This document shows, one piece after another, positions 1 to 7,532 of a stretch of 16,380 nucleotides of DNA. This stretch comes from Solimonas sp047605265. Lineage in GTDB: Bacteria; Pseudomonadota; Gammaproteobacteria; Nevskiales; Nevskiaceae. The notes below the pieces were generated by a model. That model was given only the letters and a program-made list of their open reading frames with translations, was not told the origin of the DNA and ran no database searches. Every line of letters starts with the position of its first letter. Positions within the stretch are counted from its first letter, which is position 1. The translations under genes were made by a program, and so were the position numbers. Where the stretch lies: the NCBI GenBank assembly GCA_047605265.1, contig JASGFY010000067.1:1-16380 (forward strand). Direction: 5' to 3'.

Positions 1-939
1 GGCGCGCAGCTCGTCGCGCGTGACGCTCGCCGTGCCGAGCTTGCCGACGACGATGCCGGCGGCGCTGTTGGCGAGCCGGCAGGCCGTCGCCAGCGCGCTG
101 CCGGCGGCGAGCGCGGCGGCGAGCGTGGCGATCACCGTGTCGCCGGCGCCGGTCACGTCGAAGACCTCGCGCGCCTCGGTCGGAATGTGCAGCGCCGGCG
201 CGCCCGGCTCGATCAGCGTCATGCCGTGCTCACTGCGCGTGATCAGTAGCGCGTCGAGCTCCAGCTCGGCGCGCAGCGCCTCGGCCTTGCGCACCAGTTC
301 GGCCTCGTCGCGGCAATGACCGGCGACGGCCTCGAACTCGGAGAGATTCGGTGTCAGCAGCGTCGCGCCGCGGTAGCGCTGCCAGTCGGTGCCCTTCGGA
401 TCGACCAGCACCGCCTTGCCCTGCGCGCGCGCCGTGCGCACGAGCGCGGCGACGTCGCGCAGCGTGCCCTTGCCGTAGTCGGACAGCACGACGCCGCCGC
501 ACGCGGCCAGCGCCTCGGCGTAGCGCGCCTGCAGCGCCGCGCCGTCGAAGGCGCCAACCTCGGCCAGCTCTTCCTCGAAGTCGAGGCGGATCAGCTGCTG
601 GTTGCGCGACAGTACGCGCAGCTTGGTGATGGTCGGCGCCCGCGCCGTCGCGACGAAGTGCGTGGCGATGCCGCGCGCCTGCGTTTCCTGCTCGAGCCGC
701 CGCGCCGCTTCGTCGTCGCCGACCACGCCGAGCAGGCCGGCCTGCGCGCCGAGACTGGCGATGTTCAGCGCCACGTTCGCGGCGCCGCCGGGCCGCGTCT
801 CGTCCTTGTGCACGCGCACCACCGGCACCGGCGCCTCCGGCGAGATGCGCGAGGTCGGGCCGACCCAGTAGCGGTCGAGCATGACGTCGCCCGCGACGAG
901 GACGCGAGCGGTCGTGAAATCAGGCAGGGTCGTGCTCAT
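1..939 (-). CDS. rfaE1: D-glycero-beta-D-manno-heptose-7-phosphate kinase (HldA/RfaE1), 3' end outside window
   Basis: The reading frame starts at ATG 939 and stays open for 313 codons to the window edge, so the C-terminus is missing. The protein begins MSTTLPDF and continues with GDVMLDRYW (residues 17-25), the glycine-rich PGGAANVA (50-57) and DVTGAGDT (261-268). Asp267 is the expected catalytic base of this PfkB-type (ribokinase-fold) sugar kinase. The match to the kinase half of E. coli HldE runs the whole length. Known role: it phosphorylates D-glycero-D-manno-heptose 7-phosphate at O-1 in the cytoplasm, an early step towards ADP-heptose for the LPS inner core. The last visible residues (GKLGTASVTRDELRA) correspond to the end of the kinase domain. 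Whether a fused nucleotidyltransferase follows, as in HldE, cannot be seen; betaproteobacteria usually have a separate kinase. There is no clear ribosome binding site. Confidence 0.93.
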   Translation of the reverse strand, partial: MSTTLPDFTTARVLVAGDVMLDRYWVGPTSRISPEAPVPVVRVHKDETRPGGAANVALNIASLGAQAGLLGVVGDDEAARRLEQETQARGIATHFVATARAPTITKLRVLSRNQQLIRLDFEEELAEVGAFDGAALQARYAEALAACGGVVLSDYGKGTLRDVAALVRTARAQGKAVLVDPKGTDWQRYRGATLLTPNLSEFEAVAGHCRDEAELVRKAEALRAELELDALLITRSEHGMTLIEPGAPALHIPTEAREVFDVTGAGDTVIATLAAALAAGSALATACRLANSAAGIVVGKLGTASVTRDELRA

Positions 940-993
940 CGGTCAGGCAATGGCTGTAAGGCGTCGAGCATCCAACACTCCAACATAATGAAT

Positions 994-1022
994 CCCCTCT
1001 CCACCGCAGGCGGGGGAGAGGG
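994..1022. repeat. Intergenic palindrome, CCCTCTCC type
   Basis: An 8-bp perfect inverted repeat pairs CCCTCTCC (995-1002) with GGAGAGGG (1015-1022). After one mismatch the stem continues with CCG/CGG around a CAGG loop. It sits in the 113-bp gap between ilvE and rfaE1, both on the minus strand. The same CCCTCTCC core recurs at 4849-4962 and 16223-16245, so it looks like a dispersed REP-like element. It could also act as a transcriptional attenuator or an mRNA-end stabiliser, but no T-tract follows in the minus direction. Confidence 0.7.
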
Positions 1023-1052
1023 AGCATTCCTACATTGCTTTTCTTTGGGGCC

Positions 1053-1976
1053 TCAAATCTGCGCCAGCCACTCCGGATACGTGCCGCTCTCGCCGTTGAC
1101 GAGCGCGAGGTAGGCGGCCTGCAGCTTCGCGGTGACCGGGCCGCGGCGGCCTTCACCGATCGGGCGGTTGTCGATCTCGCGGATCGGCGTCACTTCCGCG
1201 GCGGTGCCGGTGAAGAAGGCTTCGTCGCTGATGTAGACCTCGTCGCGCGTGATGCGGCGCTCGACGACCTGGTAGCCGAGATCCTGCGCGAGCTGGATCA
1301 CCGTGCGGCGCGTGATGCCGTCGAGCGCGCTGGTGACGTCCGGCGTGCTGATCACGCCGTTGTTGACCACGAAGATGTTCTCGGCGCTGCCCTCGGCGAC
1401 GAAGCCTTCGGTGTCGAGCATCAGCGCCTCGTCGTAGCCGTCGCGCAGCACTTCGTTGAGCGCCATCGACGACACGAGGTAGTTGGCGTTGGCCTTGGCG
1501 CGGCACAGCGAGGCGTTGACGTGCTGGCGCTGGAACGAGCTGGTCTTGATGCGGATGCCGCGCTCCATGTTGTCGGCGCCGAGGTACGCGCCCCAGGTCC
1601 AGGCGGCGACGATCACGTGCGTGTTGAGGCCGGTCGCGCGCAGGCCCATGCCCTCGCTGCCGTAGAACACCATCGGCCGGATGTAGGCCGATTCGAGCTT
1701 GTTGGCGCGCAGCACGTCCTTCTGCGCCTCGTTGAGCTGCGCGAGGCTCCACGGCAGCCTCATGCCGAGGATCTTCGCCGAGTTGAGCAGGCGCCGGGTG
1801 TGGTCGTCGAGGCGGAAGATCGCCGTGCCCTTCGGCGTCTTGTACGCGCGCACGCCCTCGAAGCAGCCGACGCCGTAGTGCAGCGTGTAGGTCAGCACGT
1901 GCGTCTGGCATTCGCGCCAGGGCTTGAGCTCACCGTCGTACCAGATATAGCCGTCGCGGTCGGCAAAGGAAGTCAT
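1053..1976 (-). CDS. ilvE: Branched-chain amino acid aminotransferase IlvE
   Basis: This class IV PLP-dependent aminotransferase reversibly transaminates leucine, isoleucine and valine with 2-oxoglutarate in the cytoplasm. From ATG 1976 the protein is 307 residues, close to E. coli IlvE (309). It has the typical opening (GYIWYDGELKPW), the HYGVGCFEGVRAY segment, the PLP lysine in CRAKANANY (about Lys161) and EGSAENIF (about 195-202). An in-frame GTG at 2000 would add eight residues (MTPEAGST). ATG 1976 is preferred because MTSFADRDGYIW matches the family start and a purine-rich AGGCAGG lies upstream. A perfect TATAAT lies 41 bp before the ATG. The gene is divergent from the GT9 gene at 2091 and reads towards rfaE1. 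Linkage of ilvE with LPS core genes is common in betaproteobacteria. Confidence 0.95.
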   Translation of the reverse strand: MTSFADRDGYIWYDGELKPWRECQTHVLTYTLHYGVGCFEGVRAYKTPKGTAIFRLDDHTRRLLNSAKILGMRLPWSLAQLNEAQKDVLRANKLESAYIRPMVFYGSEGMGLRATGLNTHVIVAAWTWGAYLGADNMERGIRIKTSSFQRQHVNASLCRAKANANYLVSSMALNEVLRDGYDEALMLDTEGFVAEGSAENIFVVNNGVISTPDVTSALDGITRRTVIQLAQDLGYQVVERRITRDEVYISDEAFFTGTAAEVTPIREIDNRPIGEGRRGPVTAKLQAAYLALVNGESGTYPEWLAQI

Positions 1977-2017
1977 CGTGGAACCTGCCTCGGGGGTCAC
2001 TGAAAAACGAGGCGCGC

Positions 2018-2023
2018 ATTATA
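2018..2023 (-). promoter_or_regulatory. Candidate -10 box of the ilvE promoter
   Basis: On the minus strand the bases read a perfect TATAAT, in a local dip in GC content, 41 bp ahead of the ilvE ATG at 1976. At a 17-bp spacing the -35 position (2041-2046) reads GCCGGC and does not match TTGACA. The site may therefore depend on an activator or tolerate a weak -35. The region 1977-2090 also has to hold whatever drives the divergent GT9 gene; no good plus-strand promoter was seen. Confidence 0.5.
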
Positions 2024-2090
2024 GGCCGCGCGGCGGCGCTGCCGGCGATGCGGCGATCGCTCTTGCGCGGGGCCGCGCCGGCACCGCAGC

Positions 2091-3176
2091 ATGCGCGCTC
2101 GCCGCCAGCCGCCGCACGCCGTGTCCGATCCCGCCGAAGCCGTCCCGCCCCTGCCCGCCGCCGACCCCGACGCGCCGCGCATCCTGATCGTGCGCCTGTC
2201 GGCGCTCGGCGACATCGTCTTCGCCAGTTCGATGCTCGACGCGCTGCGCCGCCGCTGGCCGCGCGCGCACATCGCCTGGATCGCGCAGCCGGGCTTCGCC
2301 GGCATTCTCGACGGCGATCCGCGCGTCGACGAGCTGATCCGCGCGCCGGCCGGCGTGTTCAGGTCGTTGCCGGCGCTGCTGGCGCTGCGCCGCGAACTGC
2401 GCGCGCGCCGCTTCGACTGGGTGTTCGAGGTGCAGGGCCTGTTCAAGTCGCGGCTGCTCGCCTGGCTCGCAGACGGCGCGCGCGTCGGCTTCCGCTCGAA
2501 GGAGCCGGGCGGGTTCCTGATGCGGCACCTGCTCGACAAGGGCGGCGACGTTGCCGACATCGCGTCCGAATACCGTTATTTCGCAGAAGCCGTCAGCGGT
2601 GAGCGCGCCGGTCCGCCGCATCTCGTCGTCACGGACGCGCAGCGCGATGCCGTGACCGCGAAGTGCGCCGGCCTCGGCATCGCCGACGGCTTCATCGCGC
2701 TGTGCCCGTTCACGACGCGGCCGCAGAAGCATTGGATCGAGGCGCACTGGCCGCCGCTCGTGCAGCAGTTGCATGACGCCGGCCTCGGTCCCTGCGTGCT
2801 GTTCGGCGGCCCCGGCGACACGCAAGCCGCCGCGCGCATCGCCGCCGCGACGGCCGCTCCGCTGATCGATCTGGCCGGCCGGACCCGGCTCGCCGAGCTG
2901 CCGGCCTGGCTGGCGCAGGCGCGCCTGGTCGTCGGCGTCGACACCGGCCTGACGCACATCGGCATCGCCGTGCGCACGCCGACGATCGCGCTGTTCGGCT
3001 CGACCTGCCCGTACCTGCGCGGCGCCGAGTCGCCGCTGCGGGTGATGTACGACGCGCTGCCTTGCGCGCCATGCCGCCGCCATCCGACCTGCGAGGGCCG
3101 CTACGACTGCATGCGCGGCCTGACGCCGCAGCGCATCGCGGCCGCGGCGCGGCAACTGCTCGGCGTCGCCGCCTGA
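2091..3176 (+). CDS. Glycosyltransferase family 9 (heptosyltransferase-like)
   Basis: A 361-residue GT-B-fold enzyme related to the LPS heptosyltransferases WaaC, WaaF and WaaQ. These transfer L,D-heptose from ADP-heptose to the inner core at the cytoplasmic face of the inner membrane. The N-terminal domain starts at RILIVRLSALGDIVF (about 30-44). Asp41 aligns with the catalytic Asp of the family's (S)xxGD motif. The C-terminal donor-binding domain has VDTGLTHIGIAVRTPTIALFG split over about residues 280-300. A four-cysteine segment (C325, C328, C334, C340) near the end is a pattern seen in many GT9 proteins. The start is uncertain: ATG 2091 has no clear ribosome binding site, and GTG 2121 (giving MSDPAEAV) is an alternative. 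The exact acceptor cannot be assigned; WaaC-like and WaaF-like roles are both possible. Confidence 0.85.
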   Translation: MRARRQPPHAVSDPAEAVPPLPAADPDAPRILIVRLSALGDIVFASSMLDALRRRWPRAHIAWIAQPGFAGILDGDPRVDELIRAPAGVFRSLPALLALRRELRARRFDWVFEVQGLFKSRLLAWLADGARVGFRSKEPGGFLMRHLLDKGGDVADIASEYRYFAEAVSGERAGPPHLVVTDAQRDAVTAKCAGLGIADGFIALCPFTTRPQKHWIEAHWPPLVQQLHDAGLGPCVLFGGPGDTQAAARIAAATAAPLIDLAGRTRLAELPAWLAQARLVVGVDTGLTHIGIAVRTPTIALFGSTCPYLRGAESPLRVMYDALPCAPCRRHPTCEGRYDCMRGLTPQRIAAAARQLLGVAA

Positions 3177-3339
3177 ACCCGGCCGCCGCGCGCCCGCATG
3201 CCGGGCCCTTTGCCGGTCGCTGACCCAGGTTTCATCCGCCACGCGCGCCCGCGCCCGGCCCATCGCCCGATTCTTGCTTGCCGATCGCCACCACCATCAT
3301 CGACGGCGCCCGCGCGTCGCCTCACCGGAGACTCACGCA

Positions 3340-4833
3340 GTGGATGCCATCATCGGCGCAATCGACAATCTGATCTGGAGCCGCGCGCTGATCGCGCTGT
3401 GCCTGGGCGCGGGCCTGTACTTTTCGATCCGCACACGCTTCATGCAGGTGCGTGGGTTCAAGGAGATGCTGCGCCTGACCTTCAAGGGCAAGAAGTCCGA
3501 GGCCGGCGTGTCGTCGTTCCAGGCGCTGGCGATGTCGCTGTCGGGGCGCATCGGCATCGGCAACATTGCCGGCGTGGCGACCGCGATCGCCGTCGGCGGT
3601 CCGGGCTCGATCTTCTGGATGTGGGTGATGGGCTTTCTCGGCGCGTCGACCTCGTACATCGAATCGACGCTGGCGCAGATCTACAAGACCCGGGACGCCG
3701 ACGGCCGCTACCGCGGCGGCCCGGCCTACTACATTGAGAAGGCGGTGGGCCTGAAATGGTACGCGCAGGCCTTCGCGGTAGCGACGATCATCGCCACCGG
3801 CTTCCTGCTGCCCGGCGTGCAGGCCAACGCGATCGCCGACAGCGCCGCCAACGTCTGCGCACACGGCTGGTGCAACGGTTTCGACGGGCAGTGGCTCGGC
3901 CTGCCGGCGCGCGAGGCGTTCAAGCTCGGCGTCGGCATCGGCGTCGGCGGCCTGCTCGCGCTGATCATCTTCGGCGGCGTCAGGCGCATCGCCGGCTTCG
4001 CCGAGATCATCGTGCCGTTCAAGGCCGGCGGCTTCATCCTGATGGCGCTGATCGTCATGCTGATGCACATCGACCAGGTGCCGCGCATGTTCTCGATCAT
4101 CTTCGCCAGCGCCTTCGGTACGCACGCAGCGTTCGGCGCGATGTTCGGCCTCGCCGTCGAATGGGGCGTCAAGCGCGGCATCTACGCCAACGAAGCCGGC
4201 CAGGGCACCGGACCGCACGCCGCCGCCGCGGCCGAGGTGACGCACCCGGCCAAGCAGGGCTACGTGCAGGCGTTCTCGATCTACGTCGACACCATGCTGG
4301 TCTGCACGGCGACCGCGTTCCTGATCCTCTCCACCGGCAAGTACAACGTCTATTCACCCGATGGCGGCGCGCCCTTGTACAGCGGCGTGCCGGGCGTCGA
4401 GGAAGGCGCCGGCTATGCGCAGGCGGCGGTCGAGTCGGTGTTCCCCGGACTCGGCGCGGCGTTCGTCGCGCTGGCGCTGTTCTCGTTCGCGTTCACCACC
4501 ATCACGGCCTACTACTACATGGCCGAGACCAACCTCACCTACGTCAATCACAACCGCCGCCGGCCGGGGCTGATCCTGCTGCTGCGCCTCGGTATCATCG
4601 CCATGGTGATCTACGGCGCCTTCCACAACGCCAGGCAGGCCTGGTCGCTCGGCGACATCGGCGTCGGCCTGATGGCCTGGCTCAACGTCGTCGCCATCCT
4701 CATCCTGCAGAAGCCGGCGCTGATCGCGCTGAAGGACTACGAGGCGCAGAAGAAGGCCGGCCACCGGGAGCCAGTGTTCGACGCCGAAGCCGCCGGCGTG
4801 CGCAACACGAGCCTGTGGAAGCGCGAGCCATAG
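3340..4833 (+). CDS. Sodium:alanine/glycine symporter, AGCS family
   Basis: A polytopic inner-membrane protein of about 497 residues that imports alanine or glycine with sodium. The AGCS signature is clear at about residues 69-95: GRIGIGNIAGVATA followed by GGPGSIFWMW. A second conserved block, NEAGQGTGPHAAAA, and many hydrophobic segments fit the roughly 11-helix family plan. The start is placed at GTG 3340 because GGAG (3327-3330) lies 9 bp upstream. The longer frame, from TTG 3274, adds a histidine- and arginine-rich tail unlike a transporter N-terminus. The gene follows the GT9 gene by 163 bp on the same strand, with palindromes after it. Nothing links it functionally to LPS assembly; it looks like a metabolic neighbour. 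Confidence 0.92.
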   Translation: MDAIIGAIDNLIWSRALIALCLGAGLYFSIRTRFMQVRGFKEMLRLTFKGKKSEAGVSSFQALAMSLSGRIGIGNIAGVATAIAVGGPGSIFWMWVMGFLGASTSYIESTLAQIYKTRDADGRYRGGPAYYIEKAVGLKWYAQAFAVATIIATGFLLPGVQANAIADSAANVCAHGWCNGFDGQWLGLPAREAFKLGVGIGVGGLLALIIFGGVRRIAGFAEIIVPFKAGGFILMALIVMLMHIDQVPRMFSIIFASAFGTHAAFGAMFGLAVEWGVKRGIYANEAGQGTGPHAAAAAEVTHPAKQGYVQAFSIYVDTMLVCTATAFLILSTGKYNVYSPDGGAPLYSGVPGVEEGAGYAQAAVESVFPGLGAAFVALALFSFAFTTITAYYYMAETNLTYVNHNRRRPGLILLLRLGIIAMVIYGAFHNARQAWSLGDIGVGLMAWLNVVAILILQKPALIALKDYEAQKKAGHREPVFDAEAAGVRNTSLWKREP

Positions 4834-4848
4834 CGCCGCCGGCACCCA

Positions 4849-4962
4849 TCTCCCTCAACCCCTCTCCCCGCAAGCGGGCGGCGGGGAGCCGATGACGATG
4901 ACGCCGACGGACGGCGCCCAGTCCTCTCCGCCCCAGAGCGGAGAGGGTTGGGCAAGGTGGGG
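4849..4962. repeat. Compound intergenic palindrome between convergent genes
   Basis: The 185-bp gap between the convergent symporter (plus) and GT9 (minus) genes is filled by nested inverted repeats. A left arm around 4849-4868 (tctccctcaacccctctccc) is approximately complementary to a right arm around 4940-4962 (ggagagggttgggcaagg). Each arm has its own hairpin: CCCCGC 4866-4871 with GCGGGG 4881-4886, and a perfect 9-bp stem CCTCTCCGC 4923-4931 with GCGGAGAGG 4938-4946 around CCCAGA. This looks like a paired REP-like (BIME-type) element. Placement between converging genes suggests it may also terminate or insulate transcription, but no T-tract is present. Confidence 0.75.
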
Positions 4963-5018
4963 ACCGGGCGACGCCAGCGCACATCCGGTGCATGCGCGGC
5001 TTGGCGACGTACCGGCAA

Positions 5019-6215
5019 CTACGACGCAGCCAGCCAGGCGCCAACGCCCGCCGGTTCCGGCTCCACTGCCGCGGCCTCCCGGCATCCGGAACTGCCGCAC
5101 ACCATACGAAAGACGATGTCGTCGCTGCCCCACCACTGCTCGCGCGGCGGCAGCGTTGCGTGCAAAAGTTCGTCCAGCGCTTCGACGACGTGCTCAGCGC
5201 GGATCGCGCGGATCGGATGCTGGACGGGCGCCTTTCCGGTACCGCCGTCGCGCGCCTGCTCGCGCAGCGACAGCAGCACGCGGTGCTGCGGACCGTACGG
5301 CGCCCAGGCGGTCAGCGTTTCGTGATTCAGATACCAGCTCACGGTACGCGCGCCGGCGAGCCAGGCCAGATGCAGCGATCCGGTGTCCGGGCCGAGATGC
5401 GCGTCGGCGCCGGCCAGCACGGCGGCGAGCCGCGCCAGCGACAGATCGCCCGGATAAAGCTGCACGCGCGCACCGGCGTGCGCCGGCAGCAGGGTGCGGA
5501 TTTCTTCGACCTCGCGCGGCGCCGCCGAACAGCTGAGCACCAGCAGATGCTCCGGATAGCGCTCCAGCAGAAGCAGGAGCAGGCGCCGCGTCTCCTCCGG
5601 CGCAAGCTGCCGCGACACCTTCGAGGCGAACACGCTGACATGGAAATAACGCCGCCCCTGCAGTTCCGGCGGCAGCGACTCGCGGCTCAGGTCGAGCAAG
5701 GCCGGCTTCAGCGCCGCGTCGGCGGCGGCGAAACCGGCTTCGTCCAACGCCTCGCAGAGATAACGCCAGCACGGCTGGTTCTGCCAGCGCCGGTCGACGA
5801 TCGCGTCGTACATCCAGCGCCTCTCGAGACGCCTGCACATGGAACGCACCGCGAACTTGCGGCGCGCGCCTGACAACAGGACATGGACGGCGGTGCTCTC
5901 GATCGATTTGAAATTGATGATCGCGTCGTAGCCGGCGCCGCGCACGCGCCAAGCCGTTTTCAGGCGCTGCACGTTCAGCTCCAACCGCGATTTCGGCCGC
6001 GGATAGACGGGAACCGAAAACACCTCGTGCACATAGGGCACGGCGGTAAACAGACTCTCCGCGTGCGCCGACGCGAGGAAATCGATCTGCGCATCGGGAT
6101 AGCTGCGCTTGAGCAGCGCCGCGACCGGCAGAGTGTGGATGATGTCGCCGAGCCCTGCCGGATTGGCGAGCAGAATGCGGCGCGGAGAGACGAGCTGATC
6201 CCGGAAAGTCGGCAT
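5019..6215 (-). CDS. Glycosyltransferase family 9 (heptosyltransferase-like)
   Basis: A second GT9-type LPS core glycosyltransferase, about 398 residues from ATG 6215. The N-terminal motif is ILLANPAGLGDIIHTLP (about 14-30), with Asp24 as the catalytic-base candidate. The C-terminal nucleotide-sugar site reads GPDTGSLHLAWLAG (about 275-288). A GTG at 6266 extends the frame by 17 residues. It is less likely, since the extension (ending ILIPT) resembles no family N-terminus; neither start has a strong ribosome binding site. A roughly 40-residue tail follows the GT-B fold (from about REQWWGSDD) and looks poorly conserved. The gene is monocistronic by position: convergent with the symporter, and separated from kdoO by a 357-bp gene-free stretch. 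Likely role: adding heptose or a related sugar to the core; acceptor unknown. Confidence 0.85.
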   Translation of the reverse strand: MPTFRDQLVSPRRILLANPAGLGDIIHTLPVAALLKRSYPDAQIDFLASAHAESLFTAVPYVHEVFSVPVYPRPKSRLELNVQRLKTAWRVRGAGYDAIINFKSIESTAVHVLLSGARRKFAVRSMCRRLERRWMYDAIVDRRWQNQPCWRYLCEALDEAGFAAADAALKPALLDLSRESLPPELQGRRYFHVSVFASKVSRQLAPEETRRLLLLLLERYPEHLLVLSCSAAPREVEEIRTLLPAHAGARVQLYPGDLSLARLAAVLAGADAHLGPDTGSLHLAWLAGARTVSWYLNHETLTAWAPYGPQHRVLLSLREQARDGGTGKAPVQHPIRAIRAEHVVEALDELLHATLPPREQWWGSDDIVFRMVCGSSGCREAAAVEPEPAGVGAWLAAS

Positions 6216-6572
6216 GGTCGGTATGAGTATCAAGACGCAGCGATCATGCGGCACGCCGCATGGCACATGGAAATGCCGAATATGTCTAGGGAAACGTTGC
6301 GAAATTTAAGAAGAACCAAAAGTATGAATCACGGATTGCGCAGATTAAAAATCATGTAAACAGATTCGATACAAAACCACAGCGGATGAGGCGATATCTG
6401 CTCTGTTCCACCTGCGGAATCTGCGTTCGGTGATACTGTTTCGGGGTTGCTCCGGGCACGTTCCGGGCCGTCACAGGACTTCCCTTCCCGTCTTCCGGAA
6501 AAGGGAATGCGGCGAGCGCACCCTCACTCGAGGGACACTTTTCCCAAGTGCTCCCTCCCTTCGCGCACTCAG
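6216..6572. other. Gene-free stretch with an AT-rich core
   Basis: No convincing gene lies in these 357 bp. About 6290-6420 is visibly AT-rich (runs such as aaatttaagaag and agattaaaaatcatgtaaa) against the very GC-rich surroundings. It lies just upstream of the minus-strand GT9 gene, so it probably holds that gene's promoter and regulatory sites. No -35/-10 pair matched well enough to call; TTTACA at 6360-6355 on the minus strand lacks a -10 at normal spacing. The part nearer kdoO holds short hairpins: TTCCCTT 6480-6486 with AAGGGAA 6501-6507, and the stronger one at 6530-6557 listed separately. The AT-rich core might also be a trace of horizontal transfer, or a binding site for a nucleoid protein. 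Confidence 0.6.
6530..6557 (-). terminator. Hairpin just downstream of kdoO, possible terminator
   Basis: GAGGGA-CACTT (6530-6540) pairs with AAGTG-(C)-TCCCTC (6546-6557), giving eleven base pairs with one bulged base around a 5-nt TTCCC loop. It lies 15 bp after the kdoO stop codon. There is no T-run on the minus strand after the stem, so this is not a classical intrinsic terminator. It may work with Rho or only protect the mRNA end. An alternative small stem CCCTC/GAGGG overlaps it. Confidence 0.4.
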
Positions 6573-7454
6573 TCAGGTGACGAGAGGCCGCCGCGCCAAC
6601 TTCTCCAGCACGCGCAGCGGCGAGCGCTCGGGATACTGCAGCGCGACGATCGGCACGTAGAACGTCTGTTCAAGCATGAAACGGCCGGCCAGCACGGCGT
6701 GCGAAACCTGGTCGGAGTAGACGATCCAGGTCTCGCCCGGCGCGAATGCGGCCGGGGTCTTGGCGACCTGCGACTGGTAGTCGGGATCGGCCTTCATGCC
6801 GTCGTGCAGGCGCAGCATGTAGTGGTCGTAGGCCGAGCGCTTCGACTTGGTGATCTTCGTCAGCGCCATCAGCCACGCCTTCAGCGGGCTGTCGGCCGGC
6901 AGGCGTGGGAAGAAGCGCGCAGCGACGTCGGCGAACGGCTCGCCGACATGCCAGCGGCGCGGCTCGCCATGCGGATTGACGTTGTTGAAGACGCGCAGCA
7001 GACGCTGGCCGTGCACCGGCGTCGCCGGGAAGGCGTCGACGTGCAGCCGCGTGTCGTCATGGCGCCAGGACTTCGGCGCGCGGCCGGCGATCTCCGCCGG
7101 GCGGTAGCTGGTGCGGCCGTCGCGCAGCCGGCCGGCGTACGGCGCGAACAGATTCAGCACCAGCGCGCGCGTCACCGCGTGATAGCGGCCCAGCATGCCG
7201 CGCAGCAGCGCTTCGAGCGCGGTGTCGCCATCGGCGCCCTTCACCGAAGCATTGGCCGGGTTGTACGAGATGTTCTTGCGCGCGCCGCTGAGCAGCGCGT
7301 CCGACAGCAGGACCTGCTCGTCCGCCTGCAGCACGAACGGCAGCGGCAGGCGCAGCACGCAGCCGGCCTCGAGCGCATCGAGCGCGTGCGCGGCGAGATC
7401 CGGCGTCGCCGGCGCCTGCCAGTCGTGCACGGCGATGGCTTCGATCGGATTCAT
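6573..7454 (-). CDS. kdoO: Kdo 3-hydroxylase KdoO (Fe(II)/2-oxoglutarate-dependent)
   Basis: The 293-residue protein matches the Kdo hydroxylase family known from Burkholderia and Yersinia. These enzymes hydroxylate C-3 of a Kdo residue in the LPS inner core to give Ko (D-glycero-D-talo-oct-2-ulosonic acid). They use iron, 2-oxoglutarate and oxygen at the cytoplasmic face of the membrane. The iron-binding HxD is visible in DDTRLHVDAFP (His138, Asp140) and the distal His in DQVSHAVLAG (His252). LEQTFYVPI (261-269) closes the double-stranded beta-helix. Family hallmarks SYRPAEIAGR (116-125), RVFNNVNPHG (154-163) and SAYDHYMLRLHD (207-218) are all present. ATG 7454 is the start; no strong ribosome binding site precedes it. 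The gene diverges from the GT4 gene at 7533 across 78 bp with overlapping -10 boxes, so the two may be expressed together. Confidence 0.9.
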   Translation of the reverse strand: MNPIEAIAVHDWQAPATPDLAAHALDALEAGCVLRLPLPFVLQADEQVLLSDALLSGARKNISYNPANASVKGADGDTALEALLRGMLGRYHAVTRALVLNLFAPYAGRLRDGRTSYRPAEIAGRAPKSWRHDDTRLHVDAFPATPVHGQRLLRVFNNVNPHGEPRRWHVGEPFADVAARFFPRLPADSPLKAWLMALTKITKSKRSAYDHYMLRLHDGMKADPDYQSQVAKTPAAFAPGETWIVYSDQVSHAVLAGRFMLEQTFYVPIVALQYPERSPLRVLEKLARRPLVT

Positions 7455-7485
7455 GTTTCATGCCCGCGTCGCAGAAATGGCGCTC

Positions 7486-7493
7486 AGTATAAT
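7486..7493. promoter_or_regulatory. Overlapping divergent -10 boxes between kdoO and the GT4 gene
   Basis: The eight bases AGTATAAT give a perfect TATAAT on the plus strand (7488-7493), 39 bp before the GT4 start at 7533. On the minus strand the same bases give TATACT (7491-7486, 5 of 6 matches), 31 bp before the kdoO start at 7454. Neither side has a recognisable -35 at 16-18 bp. Symmetric -10 elements are known to allow transcription in both directions, and this site is placed exactly as such a promoter would need to be. Confidence 0.5.
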
Positions 7494-7532
7494 GGCCGCC
7501 GCTTCCCTGCCCGCCGACCGCGCCCGCCCCTC

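Noticed and set aside
940..1052. Small zinc-finger gene sometimes found beside ilvE in betaproteobacteria
   Set aside because: The gap is only 113 bp, holds a palindrome, and encodes no cysteine/histidine finger in any frame.
2019..3263. Long minus-strand open frame opposite the GT9 and symporter leader
   Set aside because: A high-GC shadow with a low-complexity arginine/alanine composition and no family motifs; the plus-strand GT9 is clear.
3274..3339. TTG start for the symporter with a histidine-rich N-terminus
   Set aside because: GTG 3340 has GGAG at 9 bp and gives a normal AGCS N-terminus; the extra residues are not family-like.
6447..7532. Long upstream extension of the plus-strand GT4 frame
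   Set aside because: It is antisense to kdoO and arginine-rich; GT4 homology starts exactly at ATG 7533.
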